This document shows positions 62,077 through 64,000 of a stretch of DNA of 64,000 nt, piece by piece; the first letter of the stretch is position 1, and the number at the start of each line of letters is the position of its first letter. The translations under genes were made by a program, and so were the position numbers. This stretch comes from GCA-2683825 sp965662355 (GTDB lineage Bacteria; Planctomycetota; UBA1135; GCA-002686595). The stretch lies in NCBI GenBank assembly GCA_965662355.1, contig CBFIHP010000004.1:62001-126000 (forward strand), read 5' to 3'. The notes under the pieces were generated by a model, which saw only the letters and a list, made by a program, of their open reading frames with translations, did no database searches and was not told where the DNA came from.

Positions 62077-62966
62077 ACATACTGGAACTGAAGAACATCC
62101 ACAGGAGCTACGACAAGGGCGTCCCCGTTCTACACGGCGTCGATCTCGAGCTGCAACCGGGTGAGGTCGTCGGGCTGTTGGGCGAAAACGGCGCCGGCAA
62201 GACGACCCTGATCAAGATCGCCCTCGGGATGCTCCACCCCCACGAAGGCAGCGTGCGTGTGTTTGGAATGGATCCCCGGAAAGAACCCGTGGCCGTCAAG
62301 AAGCGCCTGGGATATGTGTCCGAAAACCAGTCGCTTCCGGGGTACCTGCGCATCCGGGACATCATCGAGATGCACCGCGCACTCTTCGAACAGTGGGATT
62401 CGAAACTAGAGCGCGATCTGTGCGAGCGCTTCGAATTCACGGGCAAGGAAAGACTCGGCAAGGTCAGCAAGGGCCAGGCTCGCCGCGTGGCCGTCTTGTG
62501 CGCCATCGCGCACCGTCCCGAGTTGTTGCTGCTGGACGAGCCGGCGGGCGGCTTCGATCCGGCGGCCAGGCGCGAGTTCCTGGAAACGGCTCTGCAACTC
62601 CTGAGCGAGGACGGAAGCGCCATTCTCTTCTCGTCCCACCACATGAGCGACGTCGAGCGTATCGCCAGCCGCGTGTGCTTCCTGCACAAGGGCAGGAAGC
62701 TACTCGACACCGAACTGGACGAGCTGCGTGAAGAAACGACCTTCGTCATTCTGCCCGCCGACAACGGTGTCGCGCCCCGGGATCTGCGCAAGCTGGAGGG
62801 CTGCCTGGGCTCCCGCATCGTTCAAGACGAGCTGCGCGGCGTTTTCCGTGGCCGTCCGGAAACCGTCAGTGCTCGTCTGAACGAGCTTTCGACCTCGCAC
62901 ACACCGCGTTGCGAATCCGTCAACCTCGAGGACTTCTTCGTCGAGGTCGTGGAGGGGCGGAGATGA
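62073..62966 (+). CDS. ABC transporter ATP-binding protein
   Basis: 297 residues, starting within an ATGA overlap with the repressor gene. Walker A is GENGAGKT at 37-44; a Q-loop lies in YVSENQSLPG; Walker B is LLLLDEP; the switch His is in LFSSHHMSD. The signature motif is changed from LSGGQ to VSKGQARRVAVL, as in several exporter ATPases of YtrB/BcrA type. It powers transport with the membrane protein encoded next, probably exporting a drug, peptide or lipid. The C-terminal ~90 residues are an extra domain of unknown use. Confidence 0.93.
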   Translation: MNILELKNIHRSYDKGVPVLHGVDLELQPGEVVGLLGENGAGKTTLIKIALGMLHPHEGSVRVFGMDPRKEPVAVKKRLGYVSENQSLPGYLRIRDIIEMHRALFEQWDSKLERDLCERFEFTGKERLGKVSKGQARRVAVLCAIAHRPELLLLDEPAGGFDPAARREFLETALQLLSEDGSAILFSSHHMSDVERIASRVCFLHKGRKLLDTELDELREETTFVILPADNGVAPRDLRKLEGCLGSRIVQDELRGVFRGRPETVSARLNELSTSHTPRCESVNLEDFFVEVVEGRR

Positions 62967-64000
62967 GCTACGCCATCCTGCGCTGCGAAAAGAACATCCA
63001 ATGGCTACGTTGGTACGCCGTGGGCTTGCTCGTCGCCACGCTTGCCTGGGGCCTGCTTATCACCCAGATCGGCGATGAGATCGCCCTGGATCCGGCTACG
63101 GCCGTGCCTGCGATCTCGTCATGGAGCTGGAGCTGGAAAGACCTGGGCATGGACTACTTCATGCTGCTGTTGATACCCCTTCAATTGTCAATGAGCCTTC
63201 TGTTTCTCCTTCCACTGCGGTATCGGATCGCCGATCACGAGCTGGCCTTGCCCATCAGCTATCGCGACCTGGTGACCACGCGTGCCTTCGGCGTGTTCCT
63301 CTCGATCGCGATACCGGTTTTGGTCATCATGCTCGCATCGCTCCCCTTTCTGGAGGGAAAGGCGCCGCTCGCTGCGCATTTGCTCTTCGGTCTCACCGGG
63401 ATCGCGTCAGGGCTCTTGTTCGCAGGACTCACTTTCCGGTGGCGACCACGACGCGTGAGCCTGTCGGTCTTCGAAATCATCCTGCTGGCCGTGCTCGGCA
63501 TCGCGATCGCTGCGGTGCCCATCGTTCTCAGGTTGGCCTGGCTGTGGCCCTTCTATCTCGTAGCTGGAACGGCCTGTTTTATCGGTATCCGATCTCGTGC
63601 GGGCCTTGGCATTCCCGACCTCCCCGTACAGGACACGAGCGTCTCGAAACAACGTTTGTCGCTGAGGCTCGGAACCAAGCAGGGTCAGGGGCTCTTTGCC
63701 CCGCTGACGTTGACGCTGCTGCGCAGCACGCTTCTGCGCCCCCAGGGAATCATGGCCCTGATTGCACTCGTCTTCATCATGTCCATCGCCGGGATCGGGA
63801 AGAACTACACCCTCTACGTCTACTTCGGTGTGTTCTTCCCCTGGCAGTACGGGCGTACGGCCATTCATGTCCTGCGGGGACTCGACCCGCTCCCCATCCC
63901 GCGCAGAAAGATATTGGGATACGCGGTCTTCCCGCCCCTCGTCTCGCTGTTCCTCGGTTCCGTGATGGCCGGCATGTTCGAACAACCGCAGCACTTCGCC
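62963..64000 (+). CDS. ABC transporter permease (partial, cut by window end)
   Basis: ATG 62963 overlaps the ATPase stop (ATGA). The frame is open for 346 codons to the last base, so the 3' end lies outside the window. Six or more hydrophobic helices are visible, e.g. WYAVGLLVATLAWGLLITQI, LLLIPLQLSMSLLFLLPL and ALIALVFIMSIAGIG. No family signature is definite, but position and topology mark it as the membrane partner of the ATPase in a YtrA-controlled exporter. Confidence 0.85.
   Translation, partial: MSYAILRCEKNIQWLRWYAVGLLVATLAWGLLITQIGDEIALDPATAVPAISSWSWSWKDLGMDYFMLLLIPLQLSMSLLFLLPLRYRIADHELALPISYRDLVTTRAFGVFLSIAIPVLVIMLASLPFLEGKAPLAAHLLFGLTGIASGLLFAGLTFRWRPRRVSLSVFEIILLAVLGIAIAAVPIVLRLAWLWPFYLVAGTACFIGIRSRAGLGIPDLPVQDTSVSKQRLSLRLGTKQGQGLFAPLTLTLLRSTLLRPQGIMALIALVFIMSIAGIGKNYTLYVYFGVFFPWQYGRTAIHVLRGLDPLPIPRRKILGYAVFPPLVSLFLGSVMAGMFEQPQHFA

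Noticed and set aside
1..64000. CRISPR array, rRNA, IS element or phage genes
   Set aside because: No regularly spaced short repeats, no rRNA sequence, and no transposase, integrase or phage structural motifs were seen in any frame.

Overview
The window is G+C-rich, gene-dense bacterial DNA with about 39 convincing protein genes, no rRNA or tRNA gene and no CRISPR array. The gene content points to the Planctomycetota or a close relative, at moderate confidence. The supporting signs are a Ser/Thr kinase fused to an FGE-sulfatase domain, a TPR lipoprotein coupled to an FG-GAP/ASPIC-UnbV lipoprotein, a tandem DUF1080 protein beside a Gfo/Idh/MocA oxidoreductase, a MauG-type di-haem peroxidase, and very large secreted proteins with PKD and PPC-like modules. 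Many genes carry signal peptides or lipoboxes, so much of the window serves the cell envelope and exterior.

Region by region: 0.7-3.7 kb holds a truncated redoxin remnant running into a VOC/bicupin gene, then a GT2-like glycosyltransferase facing a methyltransferase. 3.7-6.5 kb is a leftward porin, PstS-like binding protein and MauG peroxidase cluster. An orphan histidine kinase and the kinase-FGE fusion follow (6.7-11.2 kb). 11.3-21.8 kb is mostly secreted or TPR proteins and includes a thioredoxin-fold gene interrupted by one in-frame UGA, a selenoprotein candidate. 21.9-29.7 kb has a membrane-bound spermidine-synthase-like protein, a 3.0-kb block bounded by two perfect 123-bp direct repeats, and a coupled arylsulfotransferase-like/arginase-like pair. 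29.8-37.2 kb holds two sugar-activation genes (GHMP kinase, nucleotidyltransferase), an Nramp-like transporter without canonical metal motifs, a parvulin, and sugar-related enzymes. 37.2-48.3 kb has two SGNH-type proteins, an EEP-family protein, a rhomboid protease with zinc ribbons, a 1124-residue Cys-rich repeat protein, an ATPase, a zinc-ribbon protein and a SurA-like isomerase.

48.8-59.9 kb is a run of three secreted proteins: a 2411-residue subtilase with 15 PKD modules, an LVIVD-repeat protein, and a matrixin metalloprotease. They share an unrecognised ~120-residue domain, which is C-terminal in two and internal in one. The window ends with a GT-C-like membrane protein and a YtrA-type GntR regulator with a clear palindromic operator, coupled by ATGA overlaps to an ABC ATPase and a permease cut by the window edge.

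The observations most worth following are the UGA-interrupted thioredoxin-like gene, the repeat-bounded 3-kb block with its broken gene pieces, the shared domain of the three secreted proteins, and the divergent Nramp-like transporter. Nothing could be searched or folded by computer here; family names rest on motifs read by eye.
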